NCBI RefSeq assembly: GCF_041690465.1
Contig: NZ_JAWLHG010000017.1
Location: 38,842-102,841 of the forward strand
Reading direction: 5' to 3'
Source of the DNA: Falsiroseomonas sp041690465
Lineage (GTDB): Bacteria > Pseudomonadota > Alphaproteobacteria > Acetobacterales > Acetobacteraceae
DNA: 64,000 bases
Part shown: in pieces, positions 22,798-31,817 of the stretch
How the letters are laid out: each line of letters starts with the position of its first letter
Position numbering within the stretch: the stretch's first letter is position 1
Notes under the pieces: model-generated
Seen by the model: the letters and a program-made list of their open reading frames with translations, nothing else
Told to the model about the DNA's origin: nothing
Databases searched by the model: none
Position numbers and translations under genes: made by a program

Positions 22798-23820
22798 ATG
22801 GAAGGCTTCCTCGCCACCCCGGTCGGGGTCCTGGCACTCACTGTCGCGCAGGCGATGGCGCTGCTGGTGCCGCTGCTGATCGGCGTCGCCTATCTCACCT
22901 GGGCGGAGCGCAAGGTGCTGGCGGCGATGCAGCTGCGGAAGGGGCCGAATGTGGTCGGTCCCTTCGGCCTGCTGCAGCCCTTCGCCGACGCCATCAAGAT
23001 GCTGATGAAGGAGACGATCATCCCCGCCGGCGCATCGCGTGCGCTTTTCATCATGGCGCCGATGATCACCTTCATGCTGGCCATGCTGGCCTGGGCGGTG
23101 ATCCCGGTGAACGATGGCTGGGCGATCGCCGACATCAACGTGGGCATCCTCTACCTCTTCGCGATCTCCTCGCTCGGCGTCTACGGCGTCATCATCGCGG
23201 GCTGGGCGTCAAACTCGAAGTATGCCTTCCTCGGCGCGCTGCGCAGCGCGGCGCAGATGGTGAGCTACGAGGTCAGCATGGGCTTCGTGATCGTCACCGT
23301 GCTGCTCTGCGTGGGTTCGCTGAACCTGACGGAGATCGTGCGGGCGCAGGCGAACATGTGGTTCGTCATCCCGCTCTTCCCGATGTTCGTGATCTTCTTC
23401 ATCAGCACGCTGGCGGAGACCAACCGCGCGCCCTTCGACCTGCCGGAGGGCGAGAGCGAGCTGGTGGCCGGCTTCTTCGTGGAATACAGCAGCATGTCCT
23501 TCGCGCTGTTCTTCCTCGGCGAATACGCGAACATGATCCTGATGTCGGCGCTGACGACGATCCTGTTCCTCGGCGGCTGGCTGCCGCCCGTGGACATCGC
23601 GCCGTTCAACTGGATCCCCGGGCCGCTGTGGTTCATCTTCAAGATCTGCTTCTGCCTGTTCGTCTTCATCTGGGTGCGCGCCACCTTCCCGCGCTACCGC
23701 TACGACCAGCTCATGCGGCTGGGGTGGAAGGTGTTCCTGCCGTTCAGCCTCGTCTGGCTGGTGATCACGGCCGCAGCGCTCAAGCTGTTCGGCTGGCTGC
23801 CGGTGGCGGGGGGAGTCTGA
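22798..23820 (+). CDS. nuoH: NADH-quinone oxidoreductase subunit H
   Basis: A 340-residue membrane subunit with about eight helices that connects the peripheral arm to the membrane arm and forms part of the quinone channel. Conserved AERKVLAAMQLRKGPN lies in the first cytoplasmic loop and ETNRAPFDLPEGESELVAGF in the long central loop. ATG 22798 (MEGFLATPVGV) is chosen. The in-frame start at 22756 lies inside nuoG and adds hydrophilic residues. Confidence 0.97.
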   Translation: MEGFLATPVGVLALTVAQAMALLVPLLIGVAYLTWAERKVLAAMQLRKGPNVVGPFGLLQPFADAIKMLMKETIIPAGASRALFIMAPMITFMLAMLAWAVIPVNDGWAIADINVGILYLFAISSLGVYGVIIAGWASNSKYAFLGALRSAAQMVSYEVSMGFVIVTVLLCVGSLNLTEIVRAQANMWFVIPLFPMFVIFFISTLAETNRAPFDLPEGESELVAGFFVEYSSMSFALFFLGEYANMILMSALTTILFLGGWLPPVDIAPFNWIPGPLWFIFKICFCLFVFIWVRATFPRYRYDQLMRLGWKVFLPFSLVWLVITAAALKLFGWLPVAGGV

Positions 23821-23823
23821 CAT

Positions 23824-24315
23824 ATGGCCATCACGCTCGACCGCGTGGCGCGCAGCTTCCTGCTGGCAGAGCTCGTCTCCGGCATGGCGCTGACGCTGCG
23901 CTACTTCTTCAAGCCCAAGGCGACGATCAACTATCCGCATGAGAAGGCGCCGCTCAGCCCTCGCTTCAAGGGCGAGCATGGGCTGCGCCGATACCCGAAC
24001 GGGGAGGAGCGCTGCATCGCCTGCAAGCTCTGCGAGGCGATCTGCCCCGCGCTCGCCATCACCATCGAGGCCGAGCCGCGCGAGGACGGATCCCGTCGCA
24101 CCACGCGCTACGACATCGACATGACGAAGTGCATCTACTGCGGCATGTGCGAGGAAGCCTGCCCGGTGGACGCGATCGTTGAGGGGCCGAACCTCGAATT
24201 CGCCACCGAGACGCGCGAGGAGCTGATCTACAACAAGGAACGCCTGCTGGATAACGGCGACCGCTGGGAAGCGGTGCTGGCCAAGCGGCTCGAGCTGGAC
24301 GCACCCTACCGATGA
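23824..24315 (+). CDS. nuoI: NADH-quinone oxidoreductase subunit I
   Basis: A 163-residue ferredoxin-type subunit binding clusters N6a and N6b. Two complete [4Fe-4S] motifs are visible: CIACKLCEAICP and CIYCGMCEEACPVDAI. It relays electrons from NuoG to cluster N2 in NuoB. It starts four bases after the nuoH stop and overlaps nuoJ by four bases (ATGA). Confidence 0.97.
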   Translation: MAITLDRVARSFLLAELVSGMALTLRYFFKPKATINYPHEKAPLSPRFKGEHGLRRYPNGEERCIACKLCEAICPALAITIEAEPREDGSRRTTRYDIDMTKCIYCGMCEEACPVDAIVEGPNLEFATETREELIYNKERLLDNGDRWEAVLAKRLELDAPYR

Positions 24316-25016
24316 TCGCTGCCGCCGCCTTCTATCTCTTCGCCGCGGTGCTGATCGCGAGCGCGGTGATGGTCGTGACCAGCCGCAACCCCGTGCACAG
24401 CGTGCTGTTCCTGATCCTCGCCTTCTTCAATGCCGCCGCGCTGTTCCTGATCGCGGGCGCCGAGTTCCTGGCGATGATCCTGGTCATCGTCTATGTCGGC
24501 GCGGTCGCGGTGCTGTTCCTCTTCGTCGTGATGATGCTCGACGTGGATTTCTCGGCGCTGCGCCAGGGCTTCCAGCGCTACGCGCCGGTCGGCGGCGTCG
24601 TGGGCGCGATCCTGCTGCTGGAACTGCTGCTGGTGTTCGGCACCTGGCAGTTCGCCTCCGATGCGGCGGGCTTCCGCCTGAACCCGACGCCGGCCGGCGT
24701 GGACAACACGCGTGCGCTCGGGCGGATCCTCTACACGGACTACGTCTGGCTGTTCCAGCTCTCCGGCCTGATCCTGCTGGTGGCGATGATCGGCGCCATC
24801 GTGCTGACGCTGCGCGGCAAGCCCACCTCGAAGCGGCAGGATATCGGGCGCCAGGTCGCGCGCGCGGGAAGCGTCAACCTGCGCCAGCCGGCGCTCGGCG
24901 CCGGACTGGGCGAGATCGGCGTCGAGCGGCCGCCGGTGGAGCCGCCGCCGGGCGCCAAGCCGAAGCAGGTCGAACACGCCGGCGCCCACGGCTCCAACGG
25001 GGGGGGGCACCACTGA
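24312..25016 (+). CDS. nuoJ: NADH-quinone oxidoreductase subunit J
   Basis: A 234-residue membrane subunit with five predicted helices; helix 3 (AEFLAMILVIVYVGAVAVLF) is the strongly conserved segment. It is coupled to nuoI by an ATGA overlap. The last roughly 60 residues form a Pro/Gly-rich hydrophilic tail ending in HGSNGGGHH, beyond the usual end of the membrane domain. This looks like a lineage-specific extension. Confidence 0.95.
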   Translation: MIAAAAFYLFAAVLIASAVMVVTSRNPVHSVLFLILAFFNAAALFLIAGAEFLAMILVIVYVGAVAVLFLFVVMMLDVDFSALRQGFQRYAPVGGVVGAILLLELLLVFGTWQFASDAAGFRLNPTPAGVDNTRALGRILYTDYVWLFQLSGLILLVAMIGAIVLTLRGKPTSKRQDIGRQVARAGSVNLRQPALGAGLGEIGVERPPVEPPPGAKPKQVEHAGAHGSNGGGHH

Positions 25017-25017
25017 G

Positions 25018-25329
25018 ATGCTGGCCGTCGGCCTCGCGCACTACCTCACGGTCAGTGCCATCCTGTTCACGCTGGGCGTGCTCGGCATCTTCCTGAACCG
25101 GAAGAACGTCATCGTCATCCTGATGTCCGTGGAGCTGATCCTTCTCTCGGTCAGCCTCAACCTGGTCGCCTTCTCCTCCGCGCTTGGCGATCTGACAGGC
25201 CAGGTCTTCGCGATGCTGATCCTGACCGTCGCTGCCGCCGAGGCGGCGATCGGGCTCGCCATCGTGGTCATCTACTTCCGCAACCGCGGCACGATCGAGG
25301 TGGAGGACGTCTCCACCCTGAAGGGCTAG
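25018..25329 (+). CDS. nuoK: NADH-quinone oxidoreductase subunit K
   Basis: A 103-residue subunit with three transmembrane helices homologous to MrpC antiporter subunits. The conserved glutamate pair for proton translocation lies in the SVELILLSV and AAAEAAIGLAIV segments. It starts two bases after nuoJ. Confidence 0.97.
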   Translation: MLAVGLAHYLTVSAILFTLGVLGIFLNRKNVIVILMSVELILLSVSLNLVAFSSALGDLTGQVFAMLILTVAAAEAAIGLAIVVIYFRNRGTIEVEDVSTLKG

Positions 25330-25333
25330 GTCG

Positions 25334-27247
25334 ATGTACGTCGGCGCCGTCTTCTTCCCCCTGCTGGGCGCCTGCCTGGCGGGGTTCCTGGGCCGCTGGC
25401 TCGGCGACAAGGCCTCGCAGTGGGTCACCGTCGCCTGCATGGCCATGGCCGCGGTCTTCGGCATCGGAGCGTTCATCGAGGTCGCGCTGAATGGTGCCTC
25501 GGGCGTCGTGCCGATCGTCACATTCATCGACGTCGGCAGCTTCGAGGTGGCCTGGGCGCTACGCTACGACACGCTCTCCGTGGTGATGGTGGCGATGGTC
25601 ACCTTCATCTCCACGCTGATCCACCTCTACTCCGTGGGCTACATGTCGCACGATGCGACGATCCCGCGCTTCTTCGCCTATCTCTCGCTGTTCACCTTCA
25701 TGATGCTGATGCTGGTGACGGCCGACAACCTCGTGCAGCTGTTCTTCGGCTGGGAGGGCGTGGGCCTCGCGAGCTACCTGCTGATCGGCTACTGGTACGA
25801 GAAGGAGAGCGCGAACGCCGCGGCGATGAAGGCCTTCATCGTCAACCGCGTCGGCGACCTGTTCTTCATGCTCGGCCTGGCGCTGACCTTCTGGACCTTC
25901 CAGTCGGTGGAGTTCGCGACGATCTTCGCCGGCGTCGAGGCGGCACGGCAGATCACCTTCCTGGGAATGCCGGCGCTGGAAGTGATCGGCGTGCTGCTGT
26001 TCCTCGGCGCCTGCGGCAAGTCGGCGCAGCTCGGCCTGCACACCTGGCTGCCGGACGCGATGGAGGGGCCGACGCCGGTTTCCGCGCTGATCCATGCCGC
26101 GACGATGGTGACCGCGGGCGTCTTCCTGATGGCGCGGATGTCGCCGGTGATGGAATACGCGCCGGTTGCGCTCTCGATCGTCGCCATCGTCGGTGCCAGC
26201 ACGGCCTTTGTCGCGGCGACCATCGGCTGCGTGCAGAACGACATCAAGCGGATCATCGCCTACTCCACCATGTCGCAGCTCGGCTACATGTTCTTCGCCA
26301 TCGGCGTGGGCGTGTACCAGGCGGGGATCTTCCACCTTTTCACGCACGCCTTCTTCAAGGCCCTGCTGTTCCTCGGCGCCGGAAGCGTGATCCACGCGAT
26401 GTCGGACGAGCAGGATATCCGAAGGATGGGCGGCATCTGGCGGAAGATCCCGATCACCTACGCCGTGATGTGGATCGGCAGCCTGGCGCTGGCGGGCGTG
26501 CCCTTCTTCGCCGGCTACTATTCGAAGGACATCGTGCTGGAGGTTGCCTATGCGGCGCATAGCGGGCCCGGCATGTATGCCTTCGTGCTCGGCCTGCTGG
26601 CCGCCTTCATGACCGCCTTCTATTCCTGGCGGCTGTTGATCCTGACCTTCCACGGCGCGCCGCGGGCCGACCACCACACCATGGAGCATGTGCACGAAAG
26701 CCCGGCGGTGATGCTGATCCCGCTACTAGTGCTGGCGGCCGGCGCGGTGGTGACGGGCTACCTGTTCTACCCGCTCTTCGTCGGCGAGCTGCAGGAGAGC
26801 TTCTGGCGCGGGGCGATCCACACCGCCGCCCACAACGAAGTGCTGCACCATGCACATGACGTACCGGCCTGGGTGCCGCTGGCGCCGACGGTGGTGGGCG
26901 TGGCGGGTATCGTGCTCGCCTACCTGCTCTACATGGTGGCGCCGGGCATCCCGGGGCGCCTCGCTGCGCGCTTCCAGGGGCTGTACCGCTTCCTGCTCAA
27001 CAAGTGGTATTTCGACGAGCTGTATGACGCCATCTTCGTCCAGCCGGCGCGCCACCTGGCGCGCGCCTTCTGGAAGACCGGCGATGCGCGGCTGATCGAC
27101 GGGGTGCCGAACGGCGCCGCGGCGCTGGCGGTGCAGGCGGCCCGCGGCGCGGTGCGTATCCAGACCGGACGGGTCGCGAACTACGCCTTCGCGATGATCA
27201 TCGGCCTCGTCCTCTTCGTCTCCATCCTGCTCTACGGTGCCCGATGA
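25334..27247 (+). CDS. nuoL: NADH-quinone oxidoreductase subunit L
   Basis: A 637-residue antiporter-like subunit at the distal tip of the membrane arm. Landmarks are FFGWEGVGLASYLLIGYWYEK with the key glutamate, the LHTWLPDAMEGPTPVSALIHAATMV segment with its functional lysine region, and the long C-terminal lateral helix. It overlaps nuoM by four bases (ATGA). Confidence 0.97.
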   Translation: MYVGAVFFPLLGACLAGFLGRWLGDKASQWVTVACMAMAAVFGIGAFIEVALNGASGVVPIVTFIDVGSFEVAWALRYDTLSVVMVAMVTFISTLIHLYSVGYMSHDATIPRFFAYLSLFTFMMLMLVTADNLVQLFFGWEGVGLASYLLIGYWYEKESANAAAMKAFIVNRVGDLFFMLGLALTFWTFQSVEFATIFAGVEAARQITFLGMPALEVIGVLLFLGACGKSAQLGLHTWLPDAMEGPTPVSALIHAATMVTAGVFLMARMSPVMEYAPVALSIVAIVGASTAFVAATIGCVQNDIKRIIAYSTMSQLGYMFFAIGVGVYQAGIFHLFTHAFFKALLFLGAGSVIHAMSDEQDIRRMGGIWRKIPITYAVMWIGSLALAGVPFFAGYYSKDIVLEVAYAAHSGPGMYAFVLGLLAAFMTAFYSWRLLILTFHGAPRADHHTMEHVHESPAVMLIPLLVLAAGAVVTGYLFYPLFVGELQESFWRGAIHTAAHNEVLHHAHDVPAWVPLAPTVVGVAGIVLAYLLYMVAPGIPGRLAARFQGLYRFLLNKWYFDELYDAIFVQPARHLARAFWKTGDARLIDGVPNGAAALAVQAARGAVRIQTGRVANYAFAMIIGLVLFVSILLYGAR

Positions 27248-28755
27248 ACGCCGCCGGTTTCCCGATCCTCTCGCTGGTCACCTTCCTGCCGCTGGCGGGC
27301 GCCTTCATCATCCTGATGGTGCGCGGCGAGGAGGAGGTGGTGGCGCGCAACGCGCGCTGGACCGCGCTGTGGACCAGCCTGATCACGCTGGCGCTCTCGC
27401 TCATCCTCTGGGCGCGGTTCGACCAGTCGAGCGCCGAGTTCCAGTTCGTCGAGCGCGCAACCTGGCTGCCGGAGTATGGCGTTGCCTACCACATGGGCGT
27501 GGACGGCATCTCGGTGCTGTTCGTGCTGCTGTCCACGCTGCTCACCCCGCTCTGCATCCTGGCCTCGTGGGAGAGCGTGCAGACGCGGGTGCGCGAGTAC
27601 ATGGTCGCCTTCCTGGTGCTGGAAAGCATGATGGTCGGCATGTTCTGCGCGCTCGACTTCGTGGTGTTCTACATCTTCTTCGAGGCGGTGCTGATCCCGA
27701 TGTTCCTCATCATCGGGGTGTGGGGCGGCGCGCGACGGGTCTATGCCGCCTTCAAGTTCTTCCTCTACACGCTGGCGGGCAGCCTGCTGATGCTGCTGGC
27801 GATCCTGGCGGTCTGGTACCACGTCGGCACCACCGACATCCCGACACTGATGACGACCGCCTTCCCGCCGGCGATGCAGTTCTGGCTTTTCCTCGCCTTC
27901 CTGGTCTCCTTCGCGGTGAAGGTGCCGATGTGGCCAGTGCACACCTGGCTGCCTGACGCGCATGTGGAGGCGCCGACGGCGGGCTCCGTCATCCTGGCGG
28001 GCGTGCTGCTGAAGATGGGCGCCTACGGGTTCCTGCGCTTCTCGCTGCCGATGCTGCCGATCGCCTCGGCGGAGTTCGCGCCGCTGATCTTCGCGCTCTC
28101 GGTCGTCGCCGTCGTCTATACCTCGCTGGTGGCGCTGGCGCAGGAGGACATGAAGAAGCTGATCGCCTACTCCTCGGTGGCGCATATGGGCATCGTCACG
28201 CTCGGCATCTTCACCTTCACGCAGCAGGGGCTCTCGGGCGCGCTGTTCACCATGCTGGCGCATGGCGTGGTTTCCGGCGCGCTGTTCCTCTGCGTGGGCG
28301 TGCTCTACGACCGCGTGCACAGCCGGGAGATCGCGCGATACGGCGGCATCGCGAAGGTCATGCCCGCCTACGCGCTGGTCCTCATGCTGTTCACCATGGC
28401 CTCCGTCGCGCTGCCCGGCACCGCCAACTTCCCGGGAGAGCTGCTGGTGATCGTCGGGGCCTTCAAGGTGAACCCCTGGGTGGCGCTGGGTGCGGCGACC
28501 GGCATGATCCTCGGCGCGGCGTACATGCTCTACCTCTACCGCCGCGTCGCCTTCGGGAAGATCACCCGCGACGACCTGCGTTCGCTGCTCGATCTCAGCC
28601 CGCGCGAATACGCCACCTTCGCGCCGCTGATCCTGCTGACGCTGTGGATGGGGGTGTATCCCTCGTCCTTCCTGAACTTCTTCGAGGCGAGCGTGGCGAA
28701 CCTCGTGGCGCGGCATGAGGCCGCGCTCGGTGCCGCACGCCTGGCCGGGATGTGA
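27244..28755 (+). CDS. nuoM: NADH-quinone oxidoreductase subunit M
   Basis: A 503-residue antiporter-like proton-pumping subunit. The conserved glutamate is in FFEAVLIPMFLIIGVWGG, and the discontinuous-helix region reads VHTWLPDAHVEAPTAGSV. It is translationally coupled to nuoL and followed after four bases by nuoN. Confidence 0.97.
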   Translation: MNAAGFPILSLVTFLPLAGAFIILMVRGEEEVVARNARWTALWTSLITLALSLILWARFDQSSAEFQFVERATWLPEYGVAYHMGVDGISVLFVLLSTLLTPLCILASWESVQTRVREYMVAFLVLESMMVGMFCALDFVVFYIFFEAVLIPMFLIIGVWGGARRVYAAFKFFLYTLAGSLLMLLAILAVWYHVGTTDIPTLMTTAFPPAMQFWLFLAFLVSFAVKVPMWPVHTWLPDAHVEAPTAGSVILAGVLLKMGAYGFLRFSLPMLPIASAEFAPLIFALSVVAVVYTSLVALAQEDMKKLIAYSSVAHMGIVTLGIFTFTQQGLSGALFTMLAHGVVSGALFLCVGVLYDRVHSREIARYGGIAKVMPAYALVLMLFTMASVALPGTANFPGELLVIVGAFKVNPWVALGAATGMILGAAYMLYLYRRVAFGKITRDDLRSLLDLSPREYATFAPLILLTLWMGVYPSSFLNFFEASVANLVARHEAALGAARLAGM

Positions 28756-28759
28756 CGCC

Positions 28760-30187
28760 ATGGTGCCGATGAACTGGTCGCTCGCCCTGCCGGAGATCGT
28801 GCTTGCGGTCTGCGGGCTCCTGATCCTGCTTGGCGGGGTCATCCCGCGGAAGGAGACGTTCTTCCCGGTCTCGATGGCGGTGATCGGCGCGCTGGTCATC
28901 ACCGCAGTGCTGGTGCTGGGACAGGGCGAGGGCACCGCCTTCGTCGGCCAGTATGTGGCGGATGGTTTCTCCAGCTTCGCCAAGGTGCTGATCCTGCTCG
29001 GCGCTGCGCTCAGCCTGGTGCTGGCGTTGGACTTCAACGAGAAGTCCGGGCTGGCGCGCTTCGAATACAGCGTGCTGCTGCTGTTCGCGACGCTCGGCAT
29101 GATGGTCATGGTTTCGGCCAACGACCTGATGTCGGTCTATATCGGGCTGGAGCTGCTGTCGCTCTCGCTCTACGTCATCGCCGCTTTCGACCGCGACAAT
29201 CCGCGCAGCGCGGAAGCGGGCCTGAAGTATTTCGTGCTCGGCGCGCTGGCCTCGGGGCTTCTGCTCTATGGTGCGTCGCTGGTCTATGGCTTCGCCGGAA
29301 CCACCAATTTCGACCGTCTGGCGGATGCGCTCTCGGGCCAGCCATCCACCGGCGTGGTGGTGGGCCTGGTCTTCGTGCTGGCCGGCCTCGCCTTCAAGAT
29401 CTCGGCGGTGCCGTTCCACATGTGGACGCCCGATGTCTACGAAGGAGCACCGACGCCGGTGACGGCCTTCTTCGCCACCGCGCCCAAGGTGGCGGCGATC
29501 ACGCTGCTGATGCATGTGCTGATCGGCCCCTTCGGTGACATGGCGGCGCAATGGGGCCAGGTGGTGTGGCTAATCTCGGCGGGCTCGATGATCCTCGGCG
29601 GCTTTGCGGCGATCGGGCAGCGCAACATCAAGCGGCTGATGGCCTATTCTTCCATCGGCCATGTCGGCTACGCGCTAATGGGCCTTGCCGTGGTGAACGA
29701 TGTCGGGTTCCGCGGCGTGCTGGTCTACATGGCGATCTACGTGGTGATGAGCCTCGGCACCTTCGCGGTGCTGATCGCGATGCGCCGCCAGGGCCGCGCG
29801 CTGGAGGAGGTGGACGACCTTGCCGGCCTCGGCCGCACCGATCCGGGCATGGCGCTGTGGATGGCGGTGTTCATGTTCTCCATGGCCGGCATCCCGCCGC
29901 TCGCCGGCTTCTTCGGCAAGCTCTACGTGTTCCTGGCGGCGGTGCAGGCGGGCTACTGGACGCTCGCCATCATCGGCATCCTGACCAGCGTGATCGCGAG
30001 CTACTACTACCTGCGCATCGTCAAGGTGATGTATTTCGACGCGGCCTCGGAAGGCGCGCTGGATGCGCGGCCGGCGAGCCTCACCGTGGTGATGGCGGGC
30101 ACCGGCCTTCTCACGCTGCTGTTCTTCCTGTTCCCGGCGGCGCTGATCGGCGCGGCGCAGGTGGCCGTCGCGGCCCTGGCCGGCTGA
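28760..30187 (+). CDS. nuoN: NADH-quinone oxidoreductase subunit N
   Basis: A 475-residue antiporter-like subunit, the third pumping module. SVYIGLELLSLSLYVIAAFDR and FHMWTPDVYEGAPTPVTAFFATAPKV-type segments are present. ATG 28760 is chosen, four bases after the nuoM stop; ATG 28769 is an alternative. It is the last nuo gene. birA starts four bases after its stop, so the transcript probably continues. Confidence 0.96.
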   Translation: MVPMNWSLALPEIVLAVCGLLILLGGVIPRKETFFPVSMAVIGALVITAVLVLGQGEGTAFVGQYVADGFSSFAKVLILLGAALSLVLALDFNEKSGLARFEYSVLLLFATLGMMVMVSANDLMSVYIGLELLSLSLYVIAAFDRDNPRSAEAGLKYFVLGALASGLLLYGASLVYGFAGTTNFDRLADALSGQPSTGVVVGLVFVLAGLAFKISAVPFHMWTPDVYEGAPTPVTAFFATAPKVAAITLLMHVLIGPFGDMAAQWGQVVWLISAGSMILGGFAAIGQRNIKRLMAYSSIGHVGYALMGLAVVNDVGFRGVLVYMAIYVVMSLGTFAVLIAMRRQGRALEEVDDLAGLGRTDPGMALWMAVFMFSMAGIPPLAGFFGKLYVFLAAVQAGYWTLAIIGILTSVIASYYYLRIVKVMYFDAASEGALDARPASLTVVMAGTGLLTLLFFLFPAALIGAAQVAVAALAG

Positions 30188-30191
30188 CGCA

Positions 30192-30935
30192 ATGGCCATG
30201 CTGCCGCCGGGCTGGCGGCTGCGGGTCGAGGCGGAGTTGCCATCGACCTCGGATCTCCTGCTGCGGCTGGCTGCGGCAGGGGAGCCGGATGGCCTGGCGG
30301 TGATGGCACGCCGGCAGACCTCTGGCCGCGGCCGCGACGGGCGCAACTGGCAGAGCCCGGCGGGCAATCTCTACATCTCCCTTCTGCTGCGGCCCGATGC
30401 GCCGGCCTCCGAGGCATCGCACTGGGCGCTGCTCGGCGCCGTTGCGCTGGCCGAGGCGCTGGCCCGATTTCTCCCCGATCCCGCCGCGATCCGCCTGAAA
30501 TGGCCGAACGACCTTCTGCTGGGCGGCGCCAAGCTGGCCGGCATGCTCTGCGAGGCATCGGCCCGCGATGGCCGGATCGAATGGGTGGTTCTGGGCCTCG
30601 GCGCCAACCTGGCGGTCGCCCCGGCGATCGAGGGACGGGCGACCACTTGCATTGCCGCCCATTCGCCGGCGCCGGATGCGGAGGATGCCGCGGTTGCCCT
30701 GGTTTCCACCGTGGATCGCTGGCGCCGCGTCCTGGCCGGGGAAGGGCTCGGGCCGTTGCTGGAAGCCTGGCAGCGCCGCGGCCCGGCGCTCGGTGCGAGG
30801 TTGACGCTGCGGACCACCGCGGGCGAAACCATCGGCCTGTATCGGGGTCTGGACCGGGACGGCGCCCTGCTGCTCGAGACGGCGGGCGGAATACGGCGGT
30901 TCGCCACCGGCGAGTTGGCCGCGGGAGGGGATTGA
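30192..30935 (+). CDS. birA: Biotin--[acetyl-CoA-carboxylase] ligase
   Basis: A 247-residue ligase that activates biotin as biotinyl-AMP and transfers it to the carboxyl-carrier protein of acetyl-CoA carboxylase. Motifs seen are the ATP/biotin loop RQTSGRGRDGRNWQSP and the KWPNDLLLGGAKLAGML substrate-binding segment. There is no N-terminal helix-turn-helix, so it is a class I ligase and not a repressor. The nuo-birA-coaX-rnj order is conserved in alphaproteobacteria. Confidence 0.94.
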   Translation: MAMLPPGWRLRVEAELPSTSDLLLRLAAAGEPDGLAVMARRQTSGRGRDGRNWQSPAGNLYISLLLRPDAPASEASHWALLGAVALAEALARFLPDPAAIRLKWPNDLLLGGAKLAGMLCEASARDGRIEWVVLGLGANLAVAPAIEGRATTCIAAHSPAPDAEDAAVALVSTVDRWRRVLAGEGLGPLLEAWQRRGPALGARLTLRTTAGETIGLYRGLDRDGALLLETAGGIRRFATGELAAGGD

Positions 30936-30941
30936 GGTGCG

Positions 30942-31763
30942 ATGCTGCTGGCAGTGGATGCAGGCAACACCAACGTCGTCTTCGCCGTGCATGACGGCAC
31001 CGAGTGGCGCGGCCGCTGGCGCCTACGCACGGAAGCCGAGCGGACCTCGGACGAATACGCCGTCTGGCTGCTCGCGCTGCTGCAGCACGCGGGGCTGAAG
31101 CCAATGGACATCACGCGCTGCGCCATCGGCACGGTGGTGCCGGCGGCGCTCTACAACCTCAGGCGCCTCTGCCGCGAATGGTTCGACTGCGAGCCACTGA
31201 TCGCGCGCGCCCCGCTCGACTGGGGGTTCGAGATCCGGGTGGACGCGCCCCACGAGGTCGGCGCCGACCGCCTGCTGAATGCGCTGGCGGCGCATCACCG
31301 CTACAAGGGCCCGCTGGTGGTGATCGATTTCGGCACCGCCACCACCTTCGACGTGGTCGCCAAGGATGGCGCCTATCTCGGCGGCGTGATCGCGCCCGGC
31401 ATCAACCTCTCGATCGAGGCGCTGCACCGTGCCGCTGCCCGCCTGCCGCGCATCGGCATCGGCCGGCCGCAGGCGGTGGTCGGGCGCAACACCGTGGCCG
31501 CCATGCAGTCCGGCATCTACTGGGGCTATATCGGGCTGCTCGAGGGCATCGTGGCGCGGATCCGCGCCGAATACGACGAGGTGAAGGACGGGCGGCTGAA
31601 GGTGATCGCAACCGGCGGGCTCGCCCCCCTTTTTGCCGAGGGAACCACCGTGATCGAGACGACGGACCCCGACACCACTCTTGACGGCCTCCGACTGTTG
31701 GCGCAGCGCAATCCCGCCCCCACATTGGTGCGACATCCCCGCCGCGACGACGGCCTCGCCTGA
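30942..31763 (+). CDS. coaX: Type III pantothenate kinase
   Basis: A 273-residue kinase catalysing the first step of coenzyme A synthesis. The N-terminal ASKHA phosphate loop is LLAVDAGNTNVVFAV. Later motifs include DAPHEVGADRLLNALAA and VIDFGTATTFDVV, with GGVIAPGI downstream. These distinguish CoaX from the CoaA type. It follows birA by six bases, with GAGGTG before ATG 30942. Confidence 0.96.
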   Translation: MLLAVDAGNTNVVFAVHDGTEWRGRWRLRTEAERTSDEYAVWLLALLQHAGLKPMDITRCAIGTVVPAALYNLRRLCREWFDCEPLIARAPLDWGFEIRVDAPHEVGADRLLNALAAHHRYKGPLVVIDFGTATTFDVVAKDGAYLGGVIAPGINLSIEALHRAAARLPRIGIGRPQAVVGRNTVAAMQSGIYWGYIGLLEGIVARIRAEYDEVKDGRLKVIATGGLAPLFAEGTTVIETTDPDTTLDGLRLLAQRNPAPTLVRHPRRDDGLA

Positions 31764-31817
31764 GGCGCGCCATCCGACCGATCCCCGAACCGAACTGACG
31801 ACGACACTGGAACAGAA

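Noticed and set aside
19200..22841. 1213-codon minus-strand frame across nuoE-nuoG
   Set aside because: It lies opposite three certain complex I genes and has the same Arg/His/Ala-rich shadow composition. No start context or motif supports it.
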